64,000 bases of DNA. Source: an uncultured Treponema sp. Its GTDB lineage: Bacteria > Spirochaetota > Spirochaetia > Treponematales > Treponemataceae. Positions 55,673 to 64,000 of the stretch are shown in pieces. The notes under the pieces were generated by a model, which saw nothing but the letters and a program-made list of their open reading frames with translations, was not told the origin of the DNA and made no database searches. The stretch's first letter is position 1. Each line of letters starts with the position of its first letter. The position numbers were made by a program, and so were the translations under genes. The DNA is taken from assembly GCA_945877425.1 (NCBI GenBank), contig CAMCRZ010000003.1, forward strand, positions 1 through 64,000, read 5' to 3'.

Positions 55673-56737
55673 ATGCAAATGAACTTCACTAATCAAACTT
55701 TAAGCCAGCTTTTAGTACTTTTTCTTTGCGGAATTTCCTGTATAAGATTTTTCTTTTTTCGTACAAGCAAGCAGGATACTTTAGCAATTCTTCCTTCTTT
55801 TGCACTTATTACTTCTATTTTAATTTTTTTTGCTTATGGAATTTCCATTTTTCAAGTAGCAATTCTTTTTATTTCGCTGTTAGTTTTTATTTTTAACTTC
55901 CGCTCGCTTTTAAGGCTTTTTAATGGAGTTTACATTGACCGTTACAGCATACTTTTTATTCTTTCTTCAGTGATAAATTTTATCCTTACAGTTTTAGTTG
56001 CAGTTGCAGTCATTTACTTTCACCCTATTAAAGCTAAAGACAAAAATCTTAATGTTCAGAAAACACAGTTGCGCTATTCTGGTTCGCCAAGTAAAGGCTA
56101 TAAAGTAAACGCTTCACCTTTTGAAAAAATTACAGTCAATCTGTGGAAAATAGAATCTACGGAACACGCAGAATACAAAAAGCTTCACGATAATGAAAGA
56201 ATAATTATTTTCCTGCCTTCAAAATGTGCAGACCTTGAAACTTACGAAGCATTTTTCAACAAACTGGCTTACGACGGTTTTACAGTTTACGCAGGAGAAA
56301 TTTTTTCTGATGAAATAGAATGGTTCAGTTACTTAAAGGATTCAAGAATTTTTAGAAAGGCAACTTTTCTTTCCCAGCGTTTAAAAGATTCTGCTCAGGC
56401 TGATTATTTTTCTTCCTACAAAAAATCTAATTTTATAAAGGAATTCGAAAGTCTGCTTAAAATTACTGCGCCTTCAGAAAATAATTTTGTCTGTATAGCA
56501 GGAGAAAATTTACCGAAAGACGTTTTAAGTCAGGTTCAGGCTGATTTTCCGGATTTAGTTGACTGTTACTTTGATTTATCGTCAGTTGAAGATTTTAAAA
56601 CTCCTGGATTTGGCCCTGTTGAAAATTATTCACCTTTACTGTGCGAAGTTTTACAGCAGACTCCAGACAAATCTTTCTACACAAGCGTTCATCTTGCAAC
56701 TGTTCTTGAAAAAACTGTATACTTTAAGAATGAATAA
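55673..56737 (+). CDS. Membrane protein of unknown function upstream of lspA
   Basis: A 354-residue protein I do not recognise. The first 125 residues form about four hydrophobic helices, including ILPSFALITSILIFFAYGI and SSVINFILTVLVAVAVIYF. The last 230 residues are hydrophilic and mixed alpha/beta, with segments such as ERIIIFLPSKC and DGFTVYAGEIF that recall an alpha/beta-hydrolase-like core, though no catalytic Ser motif is visible. The start may be the ATG at 55673 or the one at 55679. Its last eight bases overlap lspA, which suggests coupled translation and a link to lipoprotein or envelope biogenesis. Confidence 0.7.
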   Translation: MQMNFTNQTLSQLLVLFLCGISCIRFFFFRTSKQDTLAILPSFALITSILIFFAYGISIFQVAILFISLLVFIFNFRSLLRLFNGVYIDRYSILFILSSVINFILTVLVAVAVIYFHPIKAKDKNLNVQKTQLRYSGSPSKGYKVNASPFEKITVNLWKIESTEHAEYKKLHDNERIIIFLPSKCADLETYEAFFNKLAYDGFTVYAGEIFSDEIEWFSYLKDSRIFRKATFLSQRLKDSAQADYFSSYKKSNFIKEFESLLKITAPSENNFVCIAGENLPKDVLSQVQADFPDLVDCYFDLSSVEDFKTPGFGPVENYSPLLCEVLQQTPDKSFYTSVHLATVLEKTVYFKNE

Positions 56738-57278
56738 AAATCTTAAATCCAAACTTTTACCTGTTTCACTTTCGGTAATTATTGTTATCCTTGACCAGCT
56801 TACAAAGTGGCTCGTTGTAAAAAATATTGCAGTAAGAACGCAAGTTATATCTATTTTCGGAAAGTACGTTCAGTTGATTCACGTTAGAAATAAAGGTGTT
56901 GCATTCAGCTTTATGGACGGACTTCCAGATACAGCAAGAAGCCTTATTCTTGGAATAATTCCTTTAATTATTATTGTTCTTATTTATTTTTTTATGTTTA
57001 AGGGAAATGAATTTACTAATTTTCAGCGCTGGGTTATCTGCGGAATTCTTGGCGGAGGAATTGGAAATATTATAGACAGACTTTTCCGTCCTGATGGCGT
57101 TGTTGATTTTATTTCATGCTATTTCTTCGGAATTTTCGGAATGGAATACTGGCCTACATTTAACGTTGCAGATTGTGCAGTTGTAGTCTGCGGAATTCTG
57201 TTCCTCATATCCTTTATTTTTCAGTCTAAAGGCAAAGTAGAAAATCAGGCTGAAAAAGACGAATCTTCTGCTAATTAA
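56730..57278 (+). CDS. lspA: Lipoprotein signal peptidase LspA
   Basis: The membrane aspartyl peptidase that cleaves prolipoproteins before the lipidated Cys. It has 182 residues and four helices. The catalytic motifs are present: LDQLTKWLVV near residue 22, RNKGVAFSF near 53, GNIIDRLFRPDGVVDFI near 110 and PTFNVADCAVV near 140, giving both catalytic Asp. The start at 56730 lies inside the end of the preceding membrane-protein gene. The many lipobox-bearing proteins in this window are its expected substrates. Confidence 0.95.
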   Translation: MNKNLKSKLLPVSLSVIIVILDQLTKWLVVKNIAVRTQVISIFGKYVQLIHVRNKGVAFSFMDGLPDTARSLILGIIPLIIIVLIYFFMFKGNEFTNFQRWVICGILGGGIGNIIDRLFRPDGVVDFISCYFFGIFGMEYWPTFNVADCAVVVCGILFLISFIFQSKGKVENQAEKDESSAN

Positions 57279-57302
57279 CTTGCAATATTCAGGAGCGCTA
57301 AA

Positions 57303-57698
57303 TTGAACAAAAAACTTTACACTATACTTTTCGTTTTAATTTCTACTGCAGCAAATCTCATTTCACTTATTTTATTGATTGGAATTTTAGTTGCATTGTG
57401 CTATCTTTCGCTGCATTTTATTTTTAACATTCAGCCGCCTCATAACGCTTACGGAATGTCACTTTTTATCTGCCTTATTGCCGGAATAATACTTCACTTT
57501 ATTTTTTACACAAAAATCTCTACAAAGCTTATTGAAAAATTCCATATTGATAAAAACTTTGAAGATAAATGGCTTCCTAAATTCGGCGGCAAAAAATCAT
57601 CTTCGGAAGAAAAGCCTAAAAGAAAAACAAATATGCCTTCTTCTGTTTCACTTTCTGAAAAAGAAAAAGCTGACAGAGAACGCTGGGGAAACAACTGA
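57303..57698 (+). CDS. Small membrane protein of unknown function downstream of lspA
   Basis: A 131-residue protein. Two hydrophobic segments span roughly residues 7-42 and 58-75. After these comes a basic, Lys/Ser-rich cytoplasmic tail (GGKKSSSEEKPKRKTN). It starts at TTG behind CAGGAG, 24 bp after the lspA stop, and is probably the third gene of that operon. I do not recognise the family. Confidence 0.65.
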   Translation: MNKKLYTILFVLISTAANLISLILLIGILVALCYLSLHFIFNIQPPHNAYGMSLFICLIAGIILHFIFYTKISTKLIEKFHIDKNFEDKWLPKFGGKKSSSEEKPKRKTNMPSSVSLSEKEKADRERWGNN

Positions 57699-57717
57699 TT
57701 CTCTGCCGCAACTTTAC

Positions 57718-59490
57718 TTACTGAACATCACAAGTGTATTTAAGTGATGTTTTGTAAGACTTTTCGTAAATTTCCTTCCAGATTTTATAGTTTTCATCCA
57801 TAAGGTAAGAAATATTTTCTGCAGAAGATTTTTCCTCTTTCGGATAAATAGGCTTGCTGATATGGATTGTGTATTCCTGAACAGGAAATCCGTCTGTATC
57901 AAGTGTGCTGCTGTTTTCCATTGTTATAAAAACAGGAACAACCGGAACTTTACTTTTTACGGCAAATTTAAACGCACCGGTCTGCAAAGGTTTTGGCTTT
58001 CTGTAATTCCACCACATACTTTGTTCAGGGTAAACAAGAACAATATGACCGTTTCTAAGAATATTATCTATTCCAGTTAAGAAATTGTGCATTGTTTTGT
58101 GATTTGAACTTAAAGGCAAAGTCCTGCAATTGCGCATTAAAAATCCGTAGAAACCAGGATAGCTTGTAAAGTTTCCTTCACGAATTACACGGAAAAACTT
58201 CCGCTTTTTTGTATCAGCGCCGGCTTCGTATGCAAGATGAACGGCAAAACTGTCAAATGCATTGAAATGGTTGCATGTCATAATAGCACCTGACTCAAGA
58301 TTTTTAAGATTTTCCGTACCGATTATTTCTTTTATGCAAAACTGATTGTTTTTTATCATCTTGTTGACAAATTTTCTGGCACAGCGAACTGCCCATGAAG
58401 CCTTTATTTTACTTGAAAGCTTTTTGCACTCGTAATCAACTTCATCAGGTTCAATCATTCTTGAAGGCGGATCTTCTTCAACGTCTTCTATAAAGCGACC
58501 TTCTTTTTCGTACTGCTCAATTTTTTTAACAATAGCCATTCTTTCTGGATTTCTGTCTTTAATTTTAAGCTGCCAGTAAGAATCCTTGCGGTTTATTTCT
58601 TCGTTAACAAGAACATTCATTCCTTCAAACTGAGCCATATCACGCTTTTTGTCTTCTTCAGTATAAGAATCTGCAAATGCAAGTATGTCTTTATAGAAAA
58701 CAGTTTTTTCAGCGTATTTCCAGAAGTATTTTGAAAGCGTACAATCCTTTACTTTCCACGGCTTGTTCCACATCATATAGTGAATCATATTGATTTTATC
58801 TTCCGGATATTTGATTTTTCCGAAAATCTCAACATTCCAGCTGTTGTCTATCCAAAAAACTCTGTCTTTGCAAAGAACGTTAAGGTAATCTTCGTCCTGT
58901 GTAACCCTAAAATTGTAAACGTCAAGCAGTTTAATAAACTGTTCAAGAATTTTTTCTTCACGGAATTTCCTGCAGTTAATCAGAAGAAGTCCTGCGTTAA
59001 AATAAAGCCTGCTGTTTACACCAGTTACAATTTCAACGTAATCGCCGTAAAGCTTTTCCTGAAGCATTGCCTGTTCGTTACAAGCTCCAACAAGACATTC
59101 TTTCAAATCATGATTGTAAAACTCAGAAATATCGCCTAAAACAACTGTGTCGCTGTCTATGTAAATTGCCTTGTCGTATTCAGGATACATTTCTGCAATA
59201 AACATTCTAAAGTAAGTTGTTTTAGAATAATAATCACGTACAGGAAATTTATCTGCAACAGAATCAAGGTATTTTGTTACATCAGAAAAATCAATTTTGA
59301 AATTTCCATTATCATCATTAAGTTTTAAGATTTCCTGCTTAATGTTTTCGCTAATGTTTGTGTTCAGAATATGAACTTCATAATTAAAATCTTTTGAAGC
59401 GTTTTCCATAATCGATGTTAAAGACACAAGGGTATATTTAACAAAATTATCATCACACGCAAAAAAAATTGGCACAACTTGAGTATTCAC
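57718..59490 (-). CDS. Fusion of GT8 glycosyltransferase and PlsC-type acyltransferase
   Basis: A 590-residue two-domain protein. Residues 1 to about 270 form a family 8 glycosyltransferase, with the metal-binding DxD motif in YIDSDTVVLGD (Asp112/Asp114) and GVNSRLYFNAGLLLINC further on. After a charged linker, residues about 365-580 are a 1-acyl-glycerol-phosphate acyltransferase-type domain. It has the HxxxxD motif in NHFNAFD (about 405-411) and an IVLVYPEQSMWW version of the FPEG motif. Coupling sugar transfer and acyl transfer suggests glycolipid or acylated-glycan synthesis. GTG start behind TTAGGAGA. Confidence 0.9.
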   Translation of the reverse strand: MNTQVVPIFFACDDNFVKYTLVSLTSIMENASKDFNYEVHILNTNISENIKQEILKLNDDNGNFKIDFSDVTKYLDSVADKFPVRDYYSKTTYFRMFIAEMYPEYDKAIYIDSDTVVLGDISEFYNHDLKECLVGACNEQAMLQEKLYGDYVEIVTGVNSRLYFNAGLLLINCRKFREEKILEQFIKLLDVYNFRVTQDEDYLNVLCKDRVFWIDNSWNVEIFGKIKYPEDKINMIHYMMWNKPWKVKDCTLSKYFWKYAEKTVFYKDILAFADSYTEEDKKRDMAQFEGMNVLVNEEINRKDSYWQLKIKDRNPERMAIVKKIEQYEKEGRFIEDVEEDPPSRMIEPDEVDYECKKLSSKIKASWAVRCARKFVNKMIKNNQFCIKEIIGTENLKNLESGAIMTCNHFNAFDSFAVHLAYEAGADTKKRKFFRVIREGNFTSYPGFYGFLMRNCRTLPLSSNHKTMHNFLTGIDNILRNGHIVLVYPEQSMWWNYRKPKPLQTGAFKFAVKSKVPVVPVFITMENSSTLDTDGFPVQEYTIHISKPIYPKEEKSSAENISYLMDENYKIWKEIYEKSYKTSLKYTCDVQ

Positions 59491-59562
59491 GTTTTTTCTC
59501 CTAAGAAAGCCTCTCCTTTTAGCCTTCTGTTATTTAGACACACACAGTTTTTAAAAGTTGCA

Positions 59563-61311
59563 TTATGTCTTATTATAATTACGCTTTACTTTCAAAGTTG
59601 TTGTCATTTCAAGAGGTTCATCAAGAATCTTAATTCTGGAAATTCTCTGATACGGCAAAAGTGTTTTATTAACTCTATCAACTGATTGCTGAACGTAATT
59701 CTTTATTAACGATTTTGTTTCTACAGAATAATCCGAACGCTGAACTTTTAAATTTTCGTAAATTTCATCGCTAACGTAAACTAATGCTTCCAGTGCTTCA
59801 GACTTTGTTTCTTCGTTTTCAATGTAACCTTGAACAGTTATCTGCTGAATTCCTTTTTCAAGCTGGAATGCATCTTCTATTTCTTCAGGATAAACATTTT
59901 TTCCGCCTGCAGTTACAATCATATTTTTGCAGCGGCCGCTTAACATAAGATAATCTTCGTTATCAAGCCAGCCAAGATCACCTGTTTTAAACCAGCCGTC
60001 CGGTGTAAACATTTTTGCTGTTTCTTCAGGCATTTTGTAGTAACCCTGCATAACCATAGGTCCTTTTACACAGATTTCACCAACGCCGTCTTCATTAGGC
60101 TCAAGAACTTTCATTTCCATGTGACCTTTAAAATATTTGCCTACGCTTTGAATTTTAAAATGCTGAATTGGATTTAATGCAATAATCGGTGAAGTTTCAG
60201 TTAATCCGTAACCTTGAACAAAATCAATTCCCATCTGATTAAAAAATCTAAACACGCTTTTTGCCAAAGGTCCGCCGCCACAAATTGCAATTCTGATTGT
60301 ATTGATGTTTGCCTGCTTTAAAACTGAATTAAACAGAAAATGTCCTATGTTGACTTTAAACACTTTTTTTACGCCATAAGAAATATTTGCCATGCAGTTT
60401 ATAAGACCTGAAACAAATTTTCCCTTAGCAGCTATTCCTTTTTGAATTCCGTCAGCAAGTTTGTTAAACAGCATTGGAACTCCAAGAAGCATTGTTATTT
60501 TTCCTTCTTTAAGCTCTTTCATTAACTTTGAAACAGCAAGACTTTTTCCGAATACAATTTCTGCGCCAACACAAATACTTTCTATAAAAACAGCAAGCAT
60601 TGTATAAGCATGATGAATTGGCAGCAAAGCATAAAAAACATCGTTATGGTCAATAATCATATTGTACTGGGCAATAAATGCATCGCTTACAAGATTTTTA
60701 TGGCTTAACATTACGCCTTTTGGATTGCCTGTTGTTCCGCTTGTAAAGAGAATTGCAGCAGTATCGTTTTCTTCCGGCCTTTGATTCAGTTCAACATTGC
60801 TTTTTGAATTCAATGTATAAACGTATTTTTCTGCATCAAGACGATTTAATGCGTAAAGTTCAAACTTATTTTTTTTATTTGAAAAGTATTCGAATTTTTC
60901 TCTGTCAGCAAAAAGGAATTTCGGTTCAGCAGTTGCCAAAAGATTTTCAACTTCATGTTCGTGAAGTGCATAATCAATAGGACAGATTATTGCTCCTGCA
61001 AATAAAGCTGCCAGATAAACAGTTGCCCATTCAGGCGAATTTTTTCCCGTAACAGCAATTCTGTCGCCTTTTTTTATGCCATTTTCAACAAACCATTTTG
61101 CAAGCTGAATTATCTGATTTTTTACCTGATTGTATGTATACGTTCGTTTTGAAAAATCTTCTGTGTCCCAGTCTGTAAATGCATTCCGCTCACCGAATCT
61201 TTTTACAGTAATGCTAAATATTTCGGGAAGAGTCGGCCATTCTCCAGTAAAGTCTTTTCCACGAAATTCATCAAGAAATTTAATTGGATTATAATTTTTT
61301 AAGCTTTTCAT
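59563..61311 (-). CDS. AMP-binding long-chain acyl-CoA ligase / acyl-ACP synthetase
   Basis: Activates fatty acids through an acyl-adenylate. From the ATG at 61311 the protein has 582 residues. Adenylate-forming motifs are present: ILFTSGTTGNPKGVMLSH (P-loop-like, about 190), QGYGLTETSPIIALNP (about 350) and GWFKTGDLGWLDNEDYLMLSGRCKNMIVTAGGKNVYPEE (about 430-470) with the hinge. No signal or membrane segment is visible. It lies 72 bp upstream of the GT8-acyltransferase fusion on the same strand, so the two may supply and use acyl groups. A longer in-frame start is rejected because the promoter overlaps it. Confidence 0.92.
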   Translation of the reverse strand: MKSLKNYNPIKFLDEFRGKDFTGEWPTLPEIFSITVKRFGERNAFTDWDTEDFSKRTYTYNQVKNQIIQLAKWFVENGIKKGDRIAVTGKNSPEWATVYLAALFAGAIICPIDYALHEHEVENLLATAEPKFLFADREKFEYFSNKKNKFELYALNRLDAEKYVYTLNSKSNVELNQRPEENDTAAILFTSGTTGNPKGVMLSHKNLVSDAFIAQYNMIIDHNDVFYALLPIHHAYTMLAVFIESICVGAEIVFGKSLAVSKLMKELKEGKITMLLGVPMLFNKLADGIQKGIAAKGKFVSGLINCMANISYGVKKVFKVNIGHFLFNSVLKQANINTIRIAICGGGPLAKSVFRFFNQMGIDFVQGYGLTETSPIIALNPIQHFKIQSVGKYFKGHMEMKVLEPNEDGVGEICVKGPMVMQGYYKMPEETAKMFTPDGWFKTGDLGWLDNEDYLMLSGRCKNMIVTAGGKNVYPEEIEDAFQLEKGIQQITVQGYIENEETKSEALEALVYVSDEIYENLKVQRSDYSVETKSLIKNYVQQSVDRVNKTLLPYQRISRIKILDEPLEMTTTLKVKRNYNKT

Positions 61312-61317
61312 TTTTAA

Positions 61318-61326
61318 ATTATAACA
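61318..61326 (-). promoter_or_regulatory. Extended -10, leaderless promoter of the acyl-CoA ligase gene
   Basis: TGTTATAAT is read on the minus strand (TATAAT at 61318-61323), then six bases TTAAAA and the ATG at 61311. There is no ribosome site. The extended -10 is the same nine bases as before the large lipoprotein gene. Confidence 0.65.
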
Positions 61327-61398
61327 TAGTATTATTAATAAAGAAACAAAAAGAAAAGCTGTTCTTACAAGAAAAAGAGGCTGCCCGAAAAGTAATGC

Positions 61399-61420
61399 CA
61401 TGCTGCTGCATTTCAGCATG
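61399..61420. repeat. REP-like palindrome between carB-dapF and the ligase gene
   Basis: CATGCTG (61399-61405) and CAGCATG (61414-61420) flank an eight-base loop. On the minus strand the element reads GTCATGCTGAAATG, sharing ATGCTGAAAT with the palindrome at 9.19 kb. It may also serve as the end of the carB-dapF transcript. Confidence 0.55.
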
Positions 61421-61438
61421 ACAAGACTTTTCTTTATT

Positions 61439-64000
61439 TTAGATTTCTACTGAACCTTCAAAGCAAAGACTTGTATTTCCGGTTAAGTAAACAGTTTCAC
61501 CAGTGTATTTTACCATAAGAGTTCCGCCCCTTACTTTTACGGTTATATTCTGATTTACAGGACACAATCCGTTTAACACTGCAGCTACGGCAGCAGCACA
61601 AGCTCCAGTTCCGCAGGCTAAAGTTTCGCCGTTACTTCTTTCCCAAGTACGCATTTTAAGTTCATTCGGACCAACTACACGAACAAATTCAGTGTTCGTT
61701 CTTTGAGGGAAAGCTTTATGGAATTCAATTTTTGGACCAACTACATGAAGCGGTTCCTTATCAACAAATTTGCTAAAAATTACGGCATGAGGATTTCCCA
61801 TTCCAACGCAAGTAACTTTGTAAGATTCACTTTCAACTTTTAAAGTCTGATTTACAATAGCTTCTTTCGGCAAACCTTTGCCTTTTAATTCAAGTTTTAC
61901 AGGTTTAAGTGTTGTAGGCAATGATTCTGGAGTAAAAGTTGGAGCGCCCATATCAACTGTAACAGATGTAACTTTTCCGTTTTGCTTGTACAAAACAAGA
62001 GTTTTTATGCCGCTTTCAGTTTCAATTGTAATTGTTTCAGTGTTGTCCGTTTTTTTGCCGTACTTTGTCTGAATAGAATTGATATTGTTGTCGTACAGAT
62101 ATTTGCCGACACAGCGGATTGCATTTCCAGCCATTTTTCCTTCAGTACCATCAAGGTTAAAGAAACGCATTTTTGCATCAGCTGCAGTTGAACTTTCTAT
62201 TAAAACAAGCGAGTCTGCACCAATTCCACCGTTGTGTCTGTCACAAAGGCGAACAGCAAGACCTGCAGGATTTGGAATTTCCTGATTAATTCCATTGATA
62301 ACAATAAAGTCGTTTCCTGTTGAATCCATTTTGCAGAAGCTGATTTTCTGTTTTGTATCAGAAAGCTGGTTTATGTCAACAAGACCAACGTTTTCTGCTG
62401 AATACTTTGACTTAAGGCAGTTAGCTATTGCGTTTGCTGTATCAATTGCAGTTAAACAAGGAATGTCTCTTTCTACAGCGTGACGGCGCATTTTAACAGA
62501 GTCGGCTCTAGGATCTCTGCCTTTTGCTGAAGTTGAAATTACGTAATCAATTTTTCCTGAATCAAGAAGAGTTAAAAGGTTGTCGTTTGGATTTTCGTGG
62601 ATTTTATTTACAACTTCTACTTCCATTCCAAAGTCACGTAAAGTTTCAGCGTTACCTTCTGTGGCGTAAAGCTTAAAGCCCATATCGTAGAATTTTCGTG
62701 CTAAGTCCGGAAGTTCAAATCTGTCTGTTTTACGAACACTGAAAAGTACTCCGCCAGAACGCTTCATATTGTAGCCAGCACCAATCAGTCCTTTAAAAAC
62801 AGCTTCTTCCATTGTAGATGCAATTCCAAGAACTTCACCAGTTGATTTCATTTCCGGTCCAAGATGCGTATCAACGTCCATAAGCTTTTCGAAACTGAAC
62901 ACCGGAACTTTTACTGCAAAATATGGCGGCAAACGGTAAAGTCCTGTACCAAAGCCAAAACTGCTTAACTTTTCACCAAGCATTGCCCTGACTGCAAGTT
63001 CAACCATTGGAACGCCTGTAACTTTGCTGATGTAAGGAACAGTTCGGCTTGAGCGAGGATTTACTTCAATAATGTACAAATCATTGTTGTAAATAAGATA
63101 CTGAATGTTTACGAGACCTTTTGTTCCCAAAGCAAGTGCAAGTTCACGAGACTGATTTATAATCTTTTCGCGAAGAATATCGTTTAAGTTCCAGCTTGGG
63201 TAAACTGCAATAGAGTCGCCTGAATGAATACCTGTTCTTTCAACGTGCTCCATAATGCCTGGAATAAGAATGTCTTTTCCGTCACAAATTGCATCAACTT
63301 CAAGTTCAGTTCCCATCATATACTGATCTATAAGAACCGGATTTTTTATTCCTTGTGCCAGAATTATTTTCATATACTCTTTAACATCATCATCGTTAAA
63401 GGCAATAATCATATTCTGTCCGCCAAGAACGTAACTTGGTCTAAGCAAAACCGGATATCCAAGTATTTTTGTTGCTTCAAGAGCTTCTTTTTCTGTAAAA
63501 ATAGTAAGACCTTTTGGCCTGTTAATGTGCAGACGTTCGCAAAGTTCTTCAAAACGCTCTCTGTCTTCGGCAAGGTCAATTGCATCAGCGCTTGTTCCAA
63601 GAATAGGAATTCCCTGTTCGTCAAGGAAATTTGCAAGTTTAATGGCTGTCTGTCCGCCAAATGCAACTACAACACCAAGAGGCTTTTCTGTGTTAATAAC
63701 GCTCATTACATCTTCAGGCGTAAGAGGTTCAAAGTAAAGTCTGTCTGAAGTGTCAAAGTCTGTGGAAACTGTTTCCGGATTGTTGTTGATTGTAACTACA
63801 TCATAACCAAGCTTTTTAAGTGACCATACGCACTGAACGCTTGCATAATCAAATTCAATTCCCTGACCAATTCTGATTGGACCTGAACCAAGAACAATGA
63901 TTGTTCCTTTTGACGACTTTTTGCCTTTTTTGTTTCTAAGCTCAAGGAATTCTTCTGCTTCATTTGCCTGATTGTATCCGCCGTAGAAATAAGGAGTTTC
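61439..64000 (-). CDS. carB-dapF: Fused carbamoyl-phosphate synthase large chain and diaminopimelate epimerase (partial)
   Basis: The gene enters from the right edge. From 64000 to about 62360 it encodes the second half of CarB: an ATP-grasp region with GTIIVLGSGPIRIGQGIEFDY, VVAFGGQTAIKLANFL and NPRSSRTVPYISKVTG, then the regulatory MGS-like domain ending AIDTANAIANCLK. Without a stop it passes through a short linker into DapF (about 62350 to 61439), seen as KMDSTGNDFIVI, RHNGGIGADSLVLI and LACGTGACAAA. CarB supplies carbamoyl phosphate for arginine and pyrimidines; DapF makes meso-diaminopimelate for peptidoglycan. The first catalytic Cys of DapF (usually MCGN) is Ala here (KMAGN), while the second is present. 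Confidence 0.93.
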   Translation of the reverse strand, partial: ETPYFYGGYNQANEAEEFLELRNKKGKKSSKGTIIVLGSGPIRIGQGIEFDYASVQCVWSLKKLGYDVVTINNNPETVSTDFDTSDRLYFEPLTPEDVMSVINTEKPLGVVVAFGGQTAIKLANFLDEQGIPILGTSADAIDLAEDRERFEELCERLHINRPKGLTIFTEKEALEATKILGYPVLLRPSYVLGGQNMIIAFNDDDVKEYMKIILAQGIKNPVLIDQYMMGTELEVDAICDGKDILIPGIMEHVERTGIHSGDSIAVYPSWNLNDILREKIINQSRELALALGTKGLVNIQYLIYNNDLYIIEVNPRSSRTVPYISKVTGVPMVELAVRAMLGEKLSSFGFGTGLYRLPPYFAVKVPVFSFEKLMDVDTHLGPEMKSTGEVLGIASTMEEAVFKGLIGAGYNMKRSGGVLFSVRKTDRFELPDLARKFYDMGFKLYATEGNAETLRDFGMEVEVVNKIHENPNDNLLTLLDSGKIDYVISTSAKGRDPRADSVKMRRHAVERDIPCLTAIDTANAIANCLKSKYSAENVGLVDINQLSDTKQKISFCKMDSTGNDFIVINGINQEIPNPAGLAVRLCDRHNGGIGADSLVLIESSTAADAKMRFFNLDGTEGKMAGNAIRCVGKYLYDNNINSIQTKYGKKTDNTETITIETESGIKTLVLYKQNGKVTSVTVDMGAPTFTPESLPTTLKPVKLELKGKGLPKEAIVNQTLKVESESYKVTCVGMGNPHAVIFSKFVDKEPLHVVGPKIEFHKAFPQRTNTEFVRVVGPNELKMRTWERSNGETLACGTGACAAAVAAVLNGLCPVNQNITVKVRGGTLMVKYTGETVYLTGNTSLCFEGSVEI

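Noticed and set aside
55640..55681. Leaderless promoter for the membrane protein before lspA (TTGATT-17-TAACCT-7-ATG)
   Set aside because: The -10 matches consensus at only three positions, so it was not counted among the nine examples.

Overview
The window looks like the chromosome of a host-associated or rumen/gut-type Treponema (Spirochaetes). Supporting this are an AT-rich base composition, numerous large beta-rich lipoproteins with spirochaete-style lipoboxes, flgM next to rsmI, a DUF763 protein, an electron-bifurcating Nfn pair, and a pectinesterase-like gene. The genus is an inference. I found no rRNA, tRNA, CRISPR array, insertion sequence or phage.

Left part (1-9.2 kb): an RluA-type pseudouridine synthase, then a minus-strand block with a VanY-like M15 peptidase, a complete oligopeptide ABC transporter (binding lipoprotein, two permeases, one protein carrying both ATPases) and a small membrane protein. 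From 9.2 to 19.5 kb one gene encodes a 3429-residue Ig-repeat lipoprotein, divergent from a gluzincin-like metallopeptidase lipoprotein. From 21.7 to 31.8 kb: a DUF2400 protein, a pectinesterase-like protein, thyX-queH with an ATGA overlap, the nfnA-nfnB pair, and a translationally coupled large lipoprotein / outer-membrane protein pair.

Accessory part (31.8-42.1 kb): a vapBC toxin-antitoxin module whose stop codon abuts a well-formed integron attC-like site. A frameshifted winged-helix gene, tex and sfsA follow. Next come a frameshifted mini-gene, a long fibronectin-III lipoprotein gene with an in-frame amber codon just after its lipobox, and a scar where a truncated HTH gene meets a headless cysteine-synthase-like gene. 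This is the only stretch with clear gene decay.

Right part (42.1-64 kb): mostly housekeeping. It holds an unknown protein, PutP, DUF763, a GH18 hydrolase, FtsK, rsmI-flgM, a Fe-ADH-fold protein lacking the metal ligands, a TrmH-type methylase, an HDOD/ATPase protein and lspA. It ends with a GT8-acyltransferase fusion, an acyl-CoA ligase and a CarB-DapF fusion that runs off the window.

The most striking general observation is that at least nine genes have a sigma-70 -10 hexamer ending only 6-8 nt before the start codon and no Shine-Dalgarno sequence. Several also have a good -35 at exactly 17 nt or an extended TGn -10. These transcripts should be leaderless. Other genes in the same window have ordinary GGAGG-type sites, so two translation-initiation modes seem to coexist.
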